From: Spongilla lacustris
Lineage: Eukaryota > Porifera > Demospongiae > Spongillida > Spongillidae
Direction of reading: 5' to 3'
Length of the DNA stretch: 64,000 bases
Assembly: GCA_949361645.1 (NCBI GenBank)
Contig: OX442431.1
Location: 7,898,849-7,962,848, forward strand
How positions within the stretch are numbered: the first letter of the stretch is position 1; every line of letters starts with the position of its first letter. Position numbers and translations under genes: made by a program. This document shows positions 24,929-35,827 of this stretch, piece by piece. The notes beneath the pieces were generated by a model. It did no database searches and was not told the DNA's origin. It saw nothing but the letters and a program-made list of their open reading frames with translations.

Positions 24929-24936
24929 CTTTTATA
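24929..24936 (-). promoter_or_regulatory. TATA box of AMD1
   Basis: TATAAAAG on the minus strand, 55 bases upstream of the start codon, so transcription would begin near 24900. Confidence 0.6.
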
Positions 24937-24959
24937 GATGAGGGATGACGGCCGCACCC

Positions 24960-25021
24960 AAAAAAAAAAAAATGGAGTTGTGCGCATGCGCTTTTGGTTA
25001 CGTATTGCACAATTTGCGTTG

Positions 25022-25052
<31 letters not shown>

Positions 25053-25602
25053 ACTTTCAGACTTAAGCAACGTACTCTGCTATGCAGCGTGAGACGCTCT
25101 TCTGAAATAATACCATCTCTAGAGGATGTAGTATAATTGAAGCAGTGAGTAGACATAACAAATTGAGGCAGTATTGTCCCGTTGAAATGGAGATATGGAT
25201 GATGGGGCTGGTCTACCGGAACTTGTTTATTAAGTGGTGGCTCAGATATGCATTCTACTATTTTATTTATCTGTTCACATTATATCTTGTATGACATTAT
25301 TCTATATTGTATGTTGCCAATTGAACTATGCGTGCACTTTTTATTTATGATGCAATGTATAAAGTAAAGTGGATTACCTTGACGATGTAATGTCATGCAC
25401 AAACCGGTCAATCGCACTGATAAAAAAAGTAGCATCTTCACTTACGTCATTTTGCGTGTTGCTATATATAAGAGATGCGTAATAAAGATGCTATAAATAT
25501 ATATCACGTGAAATAATATTTTTCATATAACCACCAACCGTACGTTCTATTTTAGCACTATTAGGTAATATTTTCGTTCTTTGGTTATTATTGTGGCCAC
25601 AG
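24960..25602. promoter_or_regulatory. Divergent intergenic region AMD1 / SAP30BP
   Basis: Contains a 13-A run (24960), a C run of about 27 (25026-25052) and AT-rich sequence. Presumed promoters of both genes; no defined element beyond the AMD1 TATA box. Confidence 0.45.
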
Positions 25603-26508
25603 ATGTCTCTTACTAGGCTTGTGAGCTATCAAGGCGATTCAGAGATCTCCGACAGCGAGGATGAGAGGGTAGAGAGTACCTCTCCGATAGCTGAAGCGGC
25701 AGTTCAAGGTTTGGGAATACCATTAAACCGTGTAAGGGTGGACACCCCTCCTGTTTCTGGAAAGCCGCTTGTGATACAGCCAGCTCCAAGCTTTGGATTG
25801 GTAGCTTACTACGACGAAGAGGAAGATCCAAATGAATCGCGGGAGATGGAAACGAGTGCCGTTGAATTTGTTGTGGATACAGATATACAAACCGAAGCAC
25901 CACTACCGACATCTGCGCCAACCGAATCCGATGTGGTCATCAACGAACCGGCACAAGACGAACTTGAGGACACGGATCCTGTGTTTTTGCCACTATTCAA
26001 CGTGGAACTGCCCCCCGAACCAACGGGCCAATGCTCGAGCGCCCTGCAAGAGAAGATTATAGCCATGTTAGAAAAGAAGAAAAGAGGCATCAATCTCAAT
26101 AGCAATGTTCAAAGAAGAAAAGATTTCAGGAACCCGAGTATTTATGAAAAACTTGTACAATTTTGCAACATAGATGAGTTTGGGAGCAATTACCCACCAG
26201 AGCTATTCGACCCTCACAAGTGGGAGGAGTCTTCATACCATGACAACCTTCTAAGAATACAGAAAAAGGCATATGAGAAGAAAGAGAAGGCAAAGTTGGA
26301 TCGAACAAAAGTAGAGTTTGTCACAGGAACAAGGAAGAGCTCTCTCCCTGGGGGAAGCCAGGAAGCAGTGAAGAAGCAACGCAAGACCAAGTGGGATGTG
26401 GGCGGGGCAGAGGGACATAGTCCGAGTGCAGAGAGGAGTGGGGTGGGGGCTCAGGCTATCGCCCATGCCAGTCAGATGAACAAAGAGCTTAGCAAGCTAG
26501 GCAAGTGA
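25603..26508 (+). CDS. SAP30BP: SAP30-binding protein (HCNGP family)
   Basis: Nuclear transcription-corepressor-associated and splicing-linked protein. Single exon, 301 residues. The N-terminal third is acidic and divergent (SDSEDERVESTS). The HCNGP core is clear: PPEPTGQCSSALQEKI, then RRKDFRNPSIYEKLVQFCNI, NYPPELFDPHKW, then DRTKVEFVTGTRK and a basic end. Human order and spacing are the same. The start is the ATG at 25603, directly after GTGGCCACAG, which resembles an acceptor, so a short 5' non-coding exon is possible. The next gene starts only 86 bases downstream on the same strand. Confidence 0.93.
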   Translation: MSLTRLVSYQGDSEISDSEDERVESTSPIAEAAVQGLGIPLNRVRVDTPPVSGKPLVIQPAPSFGLVAYYDEEEDPNESREMETSAVEFVVDTDIQTEAPLPTSAPTESDVVINEPAQDELEDTDPVFLPLFNVELPPEPTGQCSSALQEKIIAMLEKKKRGINLNSNVQRRKDFRNPSIYEKLVQFCNIDEFGSNYPPELFDPHKWEESSYHDNLLRIQKKAYEKKEKAKLDRTKVEFVTGTRKSSLPGGSQEAVKKQRKTKWDVGGAEGHSPSAERSGVGAQAIAHASQMNKELSKLGK

Positions 26509-26594
26509 ACATTCTCACTGCATATATACATGTCTACTGTTTGTTTTTTGTCATGAATTTGTCTTGCGTGCTGCTGCTGGAGGCGGGATGAGAC

Positions 26595-27728
26595 ATGAGG
26601 TACAGAAGTGTTCTCCTGTGTATCTCGTTGTTAGCGTCCTGCGCGGTAAACTTGCTGGATGTATGGCGGCTCGGAGCTTTGCCAGAAGAGGACGGTACGC
26701 ATTGCAAGCGGTGTGCTTGCGACCAGGCGCCCAAATCATTACCCTTGGTGCAAACGTTCGAACAGGAAAAACCTGTTCGCGACAAGGTGATGCATTATAA
26801 CAAGTCCTGGAGAGATGTTAAAGGAATAGGCTACCTCGACAAATTGTCGCGAACAAGGTACGAAACATGCCAACCCAAATGGGGCGAGCCAACCCGTACC
26901 CCACGAAAGATGCAATGTCAGGAGATGACCTTTCAAGAAGGCAACAATCCTATCGTTGCTCTAGCGAGCCCCCCGGGGTCCGGGAATACGTGGGTACGCT
27001 ACCTGCTAGAACAGGCGGTCGGCGTTTACACGGGGTCTATTTACTGCGATCCCGACCTGAAAGCTATCTACCCGGGAGAGAAAGTAGCCAGCGGTAACGT
27101 CCTTGTTGTCAAAACCCATCGGTACACAACACGAGAGCTCCCCACTGACATGCAGGCAGCTCTGGGCAAGAAGGAGTATGACAAAGCTATCCTGCTGCTC
27201 AGGAATCCGTACAATTCTCTCCTAAGCGAGGCTAACAGGAAGTGGAATTCAGATAAATCAGTGAGCAACCACGTTGGTTTGGCTAACGACATTTTTCTCA
27301 CCGGTAAGAAAATCGTGATTCCGCGCGTGCATTACGTAATAGTTTTACTACCCACTACAGACCTTACAAGTTGGGATTGGTTCGTGCAGGTCAAAAGCGG
27401 GGCGTGGTTGGCCATGCTGCGCACGTGGCTCGAGCAGGATCACGTGCCTGTCATGATAATCGAATATGAAAAGTTGATGACAGATTTGAGGAGTGAGGTG
27501 CTGAGAATGTTGAAGTTCCTAGGACGAGAAGTCCCAAATGAATCACTTGACTGTGCTATTGACAATGCCAATGGCAGCCTCAAAAGAACTCGCCATCTCA
27601 ACATGGATCCGTTTTCAAAGGACAACAAAGCGGCGATGGACAGAGTACTTGATGAGGCTAGACCGCTACTTCAAAAGCACAACATCAGCTACTCTGTGAA
27701 CGCTGAGCCCTTTCAAAGAACAAGCTAG
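26595..27728 (+). CDS. WSCD-like sulfotransferase, predicted Golgi type II membrane protein
   Basis: Predicted PAPS-dependent sulfotransferase. 377 residues if read straight through. N-terminal signal anchor (SVLLCISLLASCAVNLL), then a cysteine-bearing stem (CKRCACDQ) and the catalytic domain: a 5'-phosphosulfate loop ALASPPGSGNTWVRYLLE and a 3'-phosphate motif LLLRNPYNSLLSEANR, followed by WLAMLRTWL and VMIIEYEKL as in WSCD1/2. No WSC domain precedes it, so it is shorter than WSCD proteins. The stretch 27304-27360 has GTAAGA...CTACAG borders and is 57 bases without a stop, so it can be an intron or retained coding sequence; skipping it gives a better family alignment. Polyadenylation signal AATAAA at 27807-27812. 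Confidence 0.82.
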   Translation: MRYRSVLLCISLLASCAVNLLDVWRLGALPEEDGTHCKRCACDQAPKSLPLVQTFEQEKPVRDKVMHYNKSWRDVKGIGYLDKLSRTRYETCQPKWGEPTRTPRKMQCQEMTFQEGNNPIVALASPPGSGNTWVRYLLEQAVGVYTGSIYCDPDLKAIYPGEKVASGNVLVVKTHRYTTRELPTDMQAALGKKEYDKAILLLRNPYNSLLSEANRKWNSDKSVSNHVGLANDIFLTGKKIVIPRVHYVIVLLPTTDLTSWDWFVQVKSGAWLAMLRTWLEQDHVPVMIIEYEKLMTDLRSEVLRMLKFLGREVPNESLDCAIDNANGSLKRTRHLNMDPFSKDNKAAMDRVLDEARPLLQKHNISYSVNAEPFQRTS

Positions 27729-27806
27729 TCTCGTAGATCAATGTCGTCCTCACTTCAGCTAGCTCCTTCCAACATCTGTATTGTGTGTGCATTAAATGAC
27801 AAAGGT

Positions 27807-27812
27807 AATAAA
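27807..27812 (+). terminator. AATAAA polyadenylation signal, sulfotransferase
   Basis: Hexamer 79 bases after the stop codon, upstream of the convergent HAUS8 3' end. Confidence 0.5.
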
Positions 27813-27919
27813 TGACTCCTCCCACTATAATTAATTTATGCAGAAATTAAATTCTCACACTAGCAACAGCAGTATGTGCAGAGGTATGTAGTGTTTGACA
27901 ACAAAGGTGGCTACATAAG

Positions 27920-28150
27920 CACACCTTCCTCCATGTCCCACTCACACACCTTCCTCCATGTCCCATTCACACACAGCATCTTCCTCCATGTCCCACTCAC
28001 ACACCTTCCTCCATGTCCCACTCACACAGTATTCCTCCATGTCCCACATACACAGTATTCCTCCATGTCCCACTCACACACAACACCTTCCTCCATGTCC
28101 CACTCACACACAGCACCTTCCTCCATGTCCCACTCATACACAGCATTCCT
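27920..28150. repeat. Minisatellite at the HAUS8 3' end, partly translated
   Basis: Units around CCTTCCTCCATGTCCCACTC with ACACA endings, about 9 copies. The HAUS8 stop codon falls within the array, so the C-terminus of the predicted protein is repeat-encoded. Confidence 0.9.
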
Positions 28151-31100
28151 CCTAGCCTTCCATCACCCTGCTCTACACACATAATTTCTCCCTCCATTTC
28201 ATCAACCCACCTCTTAATCTCTTTCTGTTCACTCTCAAGTGTCTTATAAAGTGCTTTTGTTGAGCCTGCCAAACTTACCACCTGAGTAAAGAACATCACA
28301 TCATGCATCAACCCTAAGATACCCTGAAATACCGAGATAAGCTAAGTCACCTTTGGAATGTTTCCTCCAATGATTGCCAAAATGTTGCCAAGCAATGCCT
28401 CAGATATGCTTAATTCCTCCTGTATCTGATCTAAATTCCACAGCATTTATAAAAACATTTTGATTCTAAATTCAGCACACCTTCTGCTACGGGCATGAAC
28501 CCTTCCAAGGCAACCTCATGTCTGGTGGAGTCCAAAGCTCTGTGCATGGACCTGTAGCAGTGCTCTGCCTGTGACAACTGCACACACAGGGGCTCCAGAC
28601 CTTGAAGCTGCAGTGAGGCACCAGTGACAACAAAGTCAATGACAGCCAGAGACGTGATACCTGAGCATGGAGTGTCTTGTCCAGTACGGTAAGGTGCTCC
28701 TCCCTCAGGATAGACTTCTTTAGCTCCACGTTGCTCCTCTTCTGCTCACCGCTCACCTTCCTCAACGTACAAAGCTGGACCTAAATACAGTAGATACATT
28801 TCAACCCGACATCACTATGACCCCCCACACATCACTATGACCCCCGCACATCACTATGACCCCCCACACATCACTATGACCCCCGCACATCACTATGACC
28901 CCCGCACATCACTATGACCCCCGCACATCACTATGACCCCCGCACATCACTATGACCCCCGCACATCACTATGACCCCCGCACATCACTATGACCCCGCA
29001 CATCACTATGACCCCCGCACATCACTATGACCCCCGCACATCACTATGACCCCCGCACATCACTACAACCACACACATCACTACAACCACACACACCACT
29101 ACAATCACACACATCCCTACGACCAGCCCCCCCCCCCCCCCCCCCCCAAGTTCAAAATATCTATCCCTCAAACTAACACAAGCCTGTTCTTCCTGCTGCT
29201 TTAGTGCCCTCCATGACTGCAAAGGAAGATGCTTTAAGTTAGAGGGCTTGTAAGGGACTCAGTAGCACACTCACCATCACATCAACATAGGAGGCCTGAA
29301 GGAGACGAGCTGTCCAAAGCTCCAATTCCCAATCACTGACATTGTGAGCCTTCAACTTAGATGACTATGCAATCAAGAATGAACCCTTAGTACCAACTAA
29401 CTGCTGCTAGATACATACCTTAGCTGTCATGGAGGACGTAGGGCATCCTGTAGTTAAATAAATGTTAGTTGGATGTAGAACATACTCATACATACCTGCT
29501 GATTCAGAAAATGTTCCATCATGAATGTCATTTCCAGAGATGAAGCTCCCATCATGGATGACACTAAGATGTGGGGTACCCATCACCACACCACTGGTAT
29601 TGGGGAGGGATGCTGGGGTGGATGTAGCCAATCCTAGGAGGGGGCATGTTAGGAGAGGGAGGGGTTATGTAAACTCACCATGAGTTCTGCTTCGAGAAGA
29701 AGGAATGCTAGTCTGGACCTTTGACTTTAATGGTGGAATTTTGAAAGAGTCATCCATTTTGGACTTCCTGACTCCAACAGCTGGCTGCAAAGGGAGCACA
29801 GCTATGATGTGGGTGGAGAGAGGTGTGGTGGGGGAGAGGTGTGGTGGGGAGAGGTGTGGGTGGGGAGAGGTGTGGGTGGGGAGAGGTGTGGGTGGGGAGA
29901 GGTGTGGGTGGGGAGAGGTGTGGGTGGGGAGAGGTGTGGGTGGGGAGAGGTGTGGGTGGAGGAGAGATGTGGGTGGAGAGAGGTGTGGGTGGGGGAGAGG
30001 TGTGGGTGGAGAGAGATGTGGTGGGTACCTTTGCTGCAATCTTCCTGGTATGGTCAGTGGTGGTCTTGTTGGGAGGGGGAGGAGCCTTCTTGGATACACT
30101 TGTCATGTATCGTGATTGTACTGTTCGTGCTAATGGTAGGATAATGGTTGAGAGGTAACAGCCAGCTGGCAGCCCTCTAATATTCAACCACACCCTCCTC
30201 CCTCCATTCAATTCCCCTTCACATATAAGACAAACCTTGCTTCTGTTTTCTCTTGGTCTCTCCAGGGTTAGGATGGCTTGAGTACAAGATATGTAAGTGT
30301 GTATATAAAATGTGGATGGCACTTGTGCATGTGAATGTGTAAGAAGCGTACATGTATATATGGGGATAAATGGCAACAGCCCTTTTTTTCAAGTGTATTT
30401 TCTGCAATGATCCCAATATGACATAATCTGACTATCTGTTATGTGAAGATACGAATTTCAAAGTCCTTTAGTGAAGCATAACACAAGTATTAAAATGTGC
30501 AGACTTGTATCTTTGTAAGGGATACTCTTATTTCATTAAGGATCATTGGATGCCCCAAAAATATATATAAATGGGCTGTTGCAATTTAAAAAATAGATAC
30601 TGTCCCATATACTTGCATATGCATGTACATGCCACCATACATGATACAGTACCATGGGTCCCCACGGTACCATGGGTCCCCACAGTACCATGGGTCCCCC
30701 CCCCCCCCCCCCCCCAATCTTACCTCTGCTCTTCCCTAATGGTGGGCAGCCCTCCTCCCCAGGCCTCCCCTGGCTCCTCATTCTCCTTCAAGCTTTGCTC
30801 AGCAAATGCTACAAGTTCTGCAATGTCTAGGCTGTCTTGAGGAGTGACCACACCCTCATCCTCTCCCTCTCTGCTATGATCATGAGGGTCTTCATCAGAA
30901 GGTTGATGGCCTTCTGATAAAGATTGTCTGGTCTGGTGACCTTCTGATGAAGGTTGCCTGGTCTGGTGACCTTCTGATGAAGGTTGCCTGGTCTGGTGAC
31001 CTTCTGATGAAGGCTGCCTGGTCTGGTGACCTTCTGATGAAGGTTGCCTGGTCTGGTGACCTTCTGATGAAGGTTGCCTGGTCTGGTGACCTTCTGATGA

Positions 31101-31541
31101 AGGTTGCCTGGTCTGGTGACCTTCTGATGAAGGTTGCCTGGTCTGGTGACCATCTGATGAAGGTTGCCTGGTCTGGTGACCTTCTGATGAAGGCTGCCTG
31201 GTCTGGTGACCTTCTGATGAAGGTTGCCTGGTCTGGTGACCATCTGATGAAGGTTGCCTGGTCTGGTGACCTTCTGATGAAGGTTGCCTGGTCTGGTGAC
31301 CTTCTGATGAAGGTTGCCTGGTCTGGTGACCTTCTGATGAAGGTTGCCTGGTCTGGTGACCTTCTGATGAAGGTTGCCTGGTCTGGTGACCTACTGATAA
31401 AGGTTGCCTGGTCTGTTGACCTTCTGATGATGACTGGTGGGTGTGATGATTCTCATCACAACTCAGAGGTACAAAACTTGTGCTAAACCGTCTCCAGTCA
31501 CTCGTCGGTGTGTGCCTTATCACCTTCACTGGTGAGAGCAT
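27997..31541 (-). CDS. HAUS8: HAUS augmin-like complex subunit 8
   Basis: Microtubule-binding subunit of augmin, which nucleates microtubules within the spindle. Exons 30724-31541, 30236-30276, 30029-30129, 29679-29784, 29496-29633, 29419-29447, 29275-29355, 29178-29216, 28661-28780, 28481-28607, 28351-28430 and 27997-28323 join in phase to 668 residues (human about 410). Diagnostic matches: ARTVQSRYMTSVSKKAP against the human ESRYLQYEKK region, and MHRALDSTRHEV against ALDTTRHE. The extra length comes from a first exon with about 18 copies of SEGHQTRQPS, encoded by a 30-bp minisatellite, and a last exon running into another repeat (MSGTWRKVLCV). The start at 31541 is the first ATG of the open frame; an upstream exon near 31780-31850 (TDFSDSDEDTLTST) is possible. 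Head-to-head with aldolase. Confidence 0.85.
28803..29085. repeat. 19-bp minisatellite, HAUS8 intron
   Basis: Unit CATCACTATGACCCCCGCA, about 14 copies, beginning about 20 bp upstream of the acceptor at 28780; followed by a C run at 29129-29147. Confidence 0.93.
29812..30026. repeat. 16-bp minisatellite abutting a HAUS8 donor
   Basis: Unit GGTGTGGGTGGGGAGA, about 12 copies, reaching the GTACCCACC donor of the exon at 30029-30129. Confidence 0.92.
30650..30718. repeat. 17-bp triplicate plus poly-C beside a HAUS8 donor
   Basis: Three copies of GTACCATGGGTCCCCAC then about 18 C, ending six bases from the donor of the first HAUS8 exon. Confidence 0.88.
30896..31437. repeat. 30-bp coding minisatellite in HAUS8
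   Basis: Unit TGGTGACCTTCTGATGAAGG plus TTGCCTGGTC, about 18 copies, encoding SEGHQTRQPS on the minus strand. The unit is a multiple of three and every copy keeps the frame, with only a few substitutions (SDGH, SVGH, LSEGH). Confidence 0.95.
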
Positions 31542-32266
31542 CTCTGCTGCAGTTAGCTACCACAAACATGGTCAGTATATTTTGATCAAAGTGGGCCCTC
31601 CCTATAACCTACTGGGACTTCAATGGCTGGGAAATGGTCTGCAGTGCCAGCATTCACAACCAGCACTGGGTTACCTGCCCCTGAGGCTCTGTTAACCTAC
31701 GAGCATTTGTTAACAAGGAGCCGTCACTATCAACGCACGCTATCAAGCCTCAGCCCTCTACCTCAGCAAAATTCGGGGCAAGCGTTGAAGTCAGGGTGTC
31801 TTCGTCTGAATCAGAGAAGTCAGTTGGTATCGTCTTCGTTGGATGCAGGACACTGTGCAAACAGGGTAAATTATACTGTAAAACCAAAGTAGATGAATTC
31901 GTAACAGCCGCTTCCAACTTTACCGTTCACGACTGGAGTTTGTGTCCGAAATTTGAAGTACTCCCTGTTGAAGGCTACTTCTGTATAGCTTAAATGAAGC
32001 TTCGTTGTTTTCATCTGATAAACTCTTACCTATCCATATGAGAAGAGGCGGGCACATATAGAGAATGCTTCTTGCTGGCCATCTTGAATTTTCCCGGGCG
32101 CGTATTATAGTGTATCACAAAACACTGACGTGACCGGAAATACCCAAGAGTATCTTGGAGTTTGGCAGGCCTTATAAACGGCTGATTACACTTCCGCATT
32201 TTGGCGTGCAGAGTTCAGAGTATAAGGCTCAGTTACCGCGCAGGCTCCAGTATTAATAGCAATATT
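31542..32266. promoter_or_regulatory. Divergent region HAUS8 / aldolase
   Basis: Presumed shared promoter zone. TATAAA at 32173-32178 fits the aldolase gene (about 90 bases before its ATG). A possible HAUS8 5' exon (TDFSDSDEDTLTST on the minus strand, 31765-31850) also lies here. Confidence 0.5.
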
Positions 32267-33346
32267 ATGCCTTACTTGAGTGAAGAGCAGAAAAAAGAGT
32301 TGGCAGCAAATGCCAAAGCAATTGTGCAGAAGGGGAAAGGAATCCTCGCAGCAGATGAGAGCACAGGCACAATTGGAAAACGGTTTAGCAAGACGGGGGT
32401 GGAAAATACCGAAGAAAACAGACGCCTCTACCGCCAGCTTCTCTTCACGAGCGACGACGAGATAGCCAAGTACATCAGTGGCGTAATCTTGTACGACGAA
32501 ACCTTCTATCAGAAAGCAGATGATGGCACTCCATTCGTGAAGCTCTTGCAGAACAAAGGGATTATGGTTGGCATCAAGGTGGACACGGGTACTGTAAATC
32601 TGCTTGGCACAGACGATGAATCCACGACTCAAGGGTTGGATTTACTCGGCGACCGCTGCAAGAAGTACTACCAAAATGGCGCGCGTTTTGCCAAGTGGAG
32701 GTGTGTCCTCAAGATAGGCAATGGACTCCCTTCTCCATTGGCCATAGCCGAGAATGCAAACGTGCTCGCGCGCTACGCTAGCACGTGCCAGCTTGCAGGG
32801 CTCGTACCCATCGTGGAACCAGAGATTCTCGTTGACGGAGCCCACGACCTGGAGACGTGCAAAGCCGCGAGTGAGAAGGTCCTGGCAGCTGTTTACAAAG
32901 CCCTGAACGACCACAACGTGTACTTGGAGGGAACCCTGCTAAAACCAAACATGGTCACACCTGGTTCTGAATGTCCACGCAAGTACACTCCAGAAGAGGT
33001 GGCTGAGGCCACTGTGGTCACCTTCCAGAGGACGCTACCTGTGGCCGTTCCAGGGGTGACCTTTTTGTCTGGTGGCCAGTCAGAGATTGCCGCTACAACC
33101 CACTTGAATGCTATCAACAAGTATCCAGGGGCCAAGCCTTGGAACCTCACCTTCTCCTATGGAAGAGCATTGCAGAACACGGTTCAGGATGTGTGGAGAG
33201 GTAAGGCAGAGAACGTCAAGGCAGCCCAGGACGCCTTCCTCCATCGTGCGCGCTGCAATGGACTGGCCACGATAGGGATGTACGAGGGAGAAGACGCCAG
33301 CTCAGTGGCAGGAGCCAGCCTCCATGTTTCCAAGTACACGTATTAG
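32267..33346 (+). CDS. Fructose-bisphosphate aldolase, class I
   Basis: Cleaves fructose-1,6-bisphosphate in glycolysis; cytosolic. Single exon, 359 residues, close to the 363-364 usual in animals. Catalytic residues in their usual contexts: Asp in [13 protein letters not shown], Lys in [12 protein letters not shown], Glu in [10 protein letters not shown], the Schiff-base Lys in [12 protein letters not shown], Arg in YGRALQ, and a C-terminal Tyr (KYTY). The ATG at 32267 gives the family start MPYLSEEQ; the frame is open further upstream but without an ATG. Lack of introns contrasts with most neighbours, so origin as an old retrocopy is possible. Head-to-head with HAUS8 and convergent with the first PISD gene. 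Confidence 0.97.
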   Translation: MPYLSEEQKKELAANAKAIVQKGKGILAADESTGTIGKRFSKTGVENTEENRRLYRQLLFTSDDEIAKYISGVILYDETFYQKADDGTPFVKLLQNKGIMVGIKVDTGTVNLLGTDDESTTQGLDLLGDRCKKYYQNGARFAKWRCVLKIGNGLPSPLAIAENANVLARYASTCQLAGLVPIVEPEILVDGAHDLETCKAASEKVLAAVYKALNDHNVYLEGTLLKPNMVTPGSECPRKYTPEEVAEATVVTFQRTLPVAVPGVTFLSGGQSEIAATTHLNAINKYPGAKPWNLTFSYGRALQNTVQDVWRGKAENVKAAQDAFLHRARCNGLATIGMYEGEDASSVAGASLHVSKYTY

Positions 33347-33934
33347 GTTAACAAAAACATCTCTTTAACATGTTGATTGAGTGATAGGAACATTGCAACA
33401 TGTGTGTTGTTGCATATAACAGCTGCCACTGTGTTTGAAAGGTCTGTTGGTTTTGTAGACATTGTTATGCAGCTGACCTCAAAGGGAGGGAGGGAGGAAC
33501 CCTGATCTAGGGTGGGTAGGGATTTAAACATACCTCTGGTGTACTTGGTCAACATACCAAATCTCACAAGCTATCAAGCAGTTGAATGGGGATGAGACAT
33601 ATCCATTTCCATTAGGCCTATCTACGGTATATCATAACCTGTCAGAGAAAGGTGGGAGTTATGGAGTAGTGCATGCACCTAGTCAGTGTGTAAAGATATG
33701 GAGCTTTAGGGAGGTGCCCAGCTTTCTATCTGGTTGGTGGGCATGTCTGCAGGAACTTAACCAAGACCAGTGGCTCAGTATGTCTGTACAATTTTCAGAT
33801 AAAGTGAATTGTCATGGTAAACTAGAATGGGAAATAACAGTACCCAATGTTCTAGTGTAAATGACAATGTTACAGTGCGCACTAGTGCTGTCATGATTGA
33901 AGAGTCTTGTAAAAACCATCTAAAACAATAGCAA

Positions 33935-35827
33935 TCATTCAAGATCTGATTCCATATGTGACTGTCCTGCCACCCTTCCCAAAGGTTGCCCATACTGAAG
34001 GTGGCTCCCAGCAGTCACTGAGAAGGTGAACGCAGTTGGAGCCTCGAAGATGAGGACCACAGAAGAGCCAAACTCAAAATGGCCGAGATGCTGGCCCTTC
34101 TGAACGGTCACACCATCAATGACTCCAAGCCGCTTGTCCACATAGCAATGCTTAGGACTGCCCTCCTGATTGGATTGGAGCTCCTAAGAGGAAATAGAAT
34201 GTCACTGAGAGCTGCATACCATCCCACATTAAAACAGACTTTGTTGAAGTCCATTTTGATTGATCCAACGTTCAGTGCTCCAACAGCCGTATAGGAGAAG
34301 AAGCCGTGCTCCCAGTAGCCAGACAAGAGAACACGTTCGTTGAGGGTCAGGAGTCCTGGTAAGACCTTCATGGCCCACGGTGCCACTGTCAACAGTTCAC
34401 CTGCAGTAGCAACCAAGGACAGAGAACCAAAAAGGATCAATTCAAATAACAGAAAATAATTAACATAACTGGGTTATTTATTTGATGATTAAAAGATATA
34501 CATATTGACATCACACAAAACCAAAAGGGTTAAGTGACGTACAACAGAAAACCAAAAGGGTTAAGAGTAAATACAACAGAGAACCAAAAAGGTTAAGAGT
34601 ACATAAAACAGAGAACCAAAAGGGTTAAGAGTATATACAACAGAGAACCAAAAGGGTTAAGTACATAACGACCAGCCCGACCACTCAAGTCAGTACCAGC
34701 GCGCCCCACAGCAAGTGGGGGCAATGGTTATTGGATCCGTTATTGATTCAACAGTGGCTCATACCCTCAGTAGCATGCTCTTAAGTACCAACGTCATGCT
34801 GGATGTGACGGGGCAATAGCTGCCCCAGTGTCGGCCCACCCAACAGAGAGTACCAAATGAGAACCAAAGGGTTAATAGGTGAAAATCCAGTTTGCAAGAC
34901 TTCACACAACATCCCACTTTACCATGGAAGTGCCTTTGAAGTGATGCAGTCCATTCGGCGGGAGAGTGAAAATGGTGGTAGTCACCAGGGGACAGGTACA
35001 TGACCACACAATACAGCTGGTTCCCTTTCCTTGGAAAGTTTCTGGCTGTTGGATCAACATCCTCTTCCAAGTCCGAATTTTTTTTGGCTCTGGACGATTG
35101 TACCCTTAAGTTCTCTGTTATCCTGTGCCTAGCTGGACGAATGAACTCTAGCTCCTCCTCCTCACGGCTATCACATAGGTCTGGGCCGAGGAACTGGTCC
35201 AACGAATACGTGATCCCTTTCACCTCCTTCACGAGGCCATCTATGACCTGCCCGACATACATCACAGTACCGTCTGCAGGTGACACCTGTAGTGTACCAC
35301 AAAGCCGTTAGCCACCGTCCTTAGAACACAGGAAAGTAAACATACCAAAGGGTGATCGGTACTGATAGGTCTAGACTCCTCCTTCAACGTTCTCGTGAAC
35401 AGACTCAACAGACTCGTATATTGGTTTATGTCTTCCACCACGGCTTCTTCCATTTTGCATCCAAACATCCTTACGTAGGAGCCCAGAACCAACCGCTTCA
35501 TGAGAGGGGAGAGGGGTCTAGCTGCAAGCTTGCCCACAGTCTTGGACAGTACACGGGACGGTAGTTTGCGATGAAGGTACATCTAAAAATTTCAATACGT
35601 AAATAACATCAAAATATAGACCAAGCATAGCGTACCTGGAGGGTCCTCAGTAGCGGCAGCTGGTGATGTATCAAGGAATTGATCACACTAACGACAATAA
35701 TAGTGCACAGGTGTAAAAAAAGGCAAAGCGTATAGCAGTGCCACGTTAATCGCTCTTTCAGCCATTTCAATACATTTATCTGCGCCCCTAGTGCACTGCT
35801 TAGATGAGCAGTCCACTTTGATTGCAT
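33935..35827 (-). CDS. PISD: Phosphatidylserine decarboxylase paralogue A
   Basis: Converts phosphatidylserine to phosphatidylethanolamine by a pyruvoyl mechanism. Five exons (35636-35827, 35346-35582, 34923-35286, 34240-34400, 33935-34183) give 400 residues. The catalytic HHFHSP motif is in [13 protein letters not shown]. The self-cleavage site reads FGSS instead of the LGST of the human enzyme and of the neighbouring paralogue. An acidic, Arg-rich insertion of about 50 residues follows DQFLGPDL. One transmembrane helix precedes the domain ([16 protein letters not shown]); no convincing mitochondrial presequence is visible, so location is uncertain. Intron positions and phases match paralogue B. 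Confidence 0.92.
34515..34665. repeat. About 28-bp tandem repeat, PISD A intron
   Basis: Units of AACCAAAAGGGTTAAG plus a short spacer, five copies and one outlier near 34860. The remaining intron sequence (34670-34850) is unassigned. Confidence 0.85.

Noticed and set aside
31623..31993. Plus-strand open frames before the aldolase gene
   Set aside because: No family match; the minus strand there gives a more plausible acidic HAUS8 5' exon, which is itself uncertain.
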